Source of the DNA: Thiohalospira sp051746205
GTDB taxonomy: Bacteria; Pseudomonadota; Gammaproteobacteria; Thiohalospirales; Thiohalospiraceae
Direction: 5' to 3'
NCBI GenBank assembly: GCA_051746205.1
Contig: JBNJEU010000003.1
Coordinates: forward strand, 15,962 to 79,961
DNA: 64,000 nt
Positions 63,996-64,000 of this stretch are shown in pieces; the stretch's first letter is position 1; each line of letters opens with the position of its first letter. The notes below the pieces were generated by a model that worked only from the letters and a program-made list of their open reading frames with translations, was not told the origin of the DNA and did not search any database. The position numbers were made by a program, and so were the translations under genes.

Positions 63996-64000
63996 TTCGC

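Overview
The window is a contiguous stretch of high-GC gammaproteobacterial chromosome, almost entirely coding. The dcw cluster order, the rsmI/lpoA pairing, ftsZ-lpxC-secA-argJ synteny, the pil-coaE-yacG arrangement and the gammaproteobacterial type of cytochrome b all point to that class. A Chromatiales/Ectothiorhodospiraceae-like affiliation is my guess and is not proved by the sequence.

Layout. 1-1634: 3' part of the cytochrome bc1 operon (petB fragment, petC), closed by a textbook terminator. 1751-2799: sspA-sspB. 2792-6508 (minus): lpoA, yraN and an FAD-linked D-2-hydroxyacid dehydrogenase. 6622-8019: rsmI, a large palindromic element and the RNase P RNA. 8213-25885: a complete division and cell-wall cluster from mraZ to ftsZ, with a consensus promoter and ten-base-spaced MraZ operator repeats; most junctions are one- to four-base stop/start overlaps. 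25986-33895: lpxC, dciA (minus), an M23 peptidase, secA, argJ, a Nudix/ThiE-like fusion and an unknown membrane-anchored protein. 33922-35628 (minus): yacG, coaE, pilD. 35713-43297 (plus): a metal-efflux cassette (BlaI-type repressor, M56 metalloprotease, CzcC-, CzcB- and CzcA-like efflux proteins, His/Asp-rich lipoprotein) lying exactly between pilD and pilC and so splitting the usual pilA-B-C-D-coaE-yacG order. 43322-46685 (minus): pilC, a short pilB and two pilins. 46807-51262: a small zinc-finger membrane protein, sucCD, nadE, glnB. 51511-54212: a rubrerythrin / Fe-S CCG protein / DUF3501 operon with two operator-like dyads and very unusual G and C homopolymers. 54411-57602: nitroreductase, bamD, rluD, pgeF (with a short palindromic repeat inserted in its reading frame). 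57591-60850: Zur-box-controlled znuACB and an acyltransferase. 60847-63995: a sigma-32-type promoter, clpB and a small membrane protein.

The most unusual non-coding signal is a family of three intergenic elements (7473-7632, 51320-51433, 54219-54400). They share a core of about 25 bases (CGCCGTGAATACRTCC then TGTAGGCTC) followed by a small hairpin, all in the same orientation. Each core is enclosed by long inverted-repeat arms whose sequence differs from copy to copy: perfect over 44 and 51 bp in two copies and 29 of 31 bp in the third. Two other palindromic structures sit at 52046-52211, and a further short palindromic repeat lies inside pgeF. No tRNA, rRNA operon, CRISPR array, insertion sequence or phage gene was seen.
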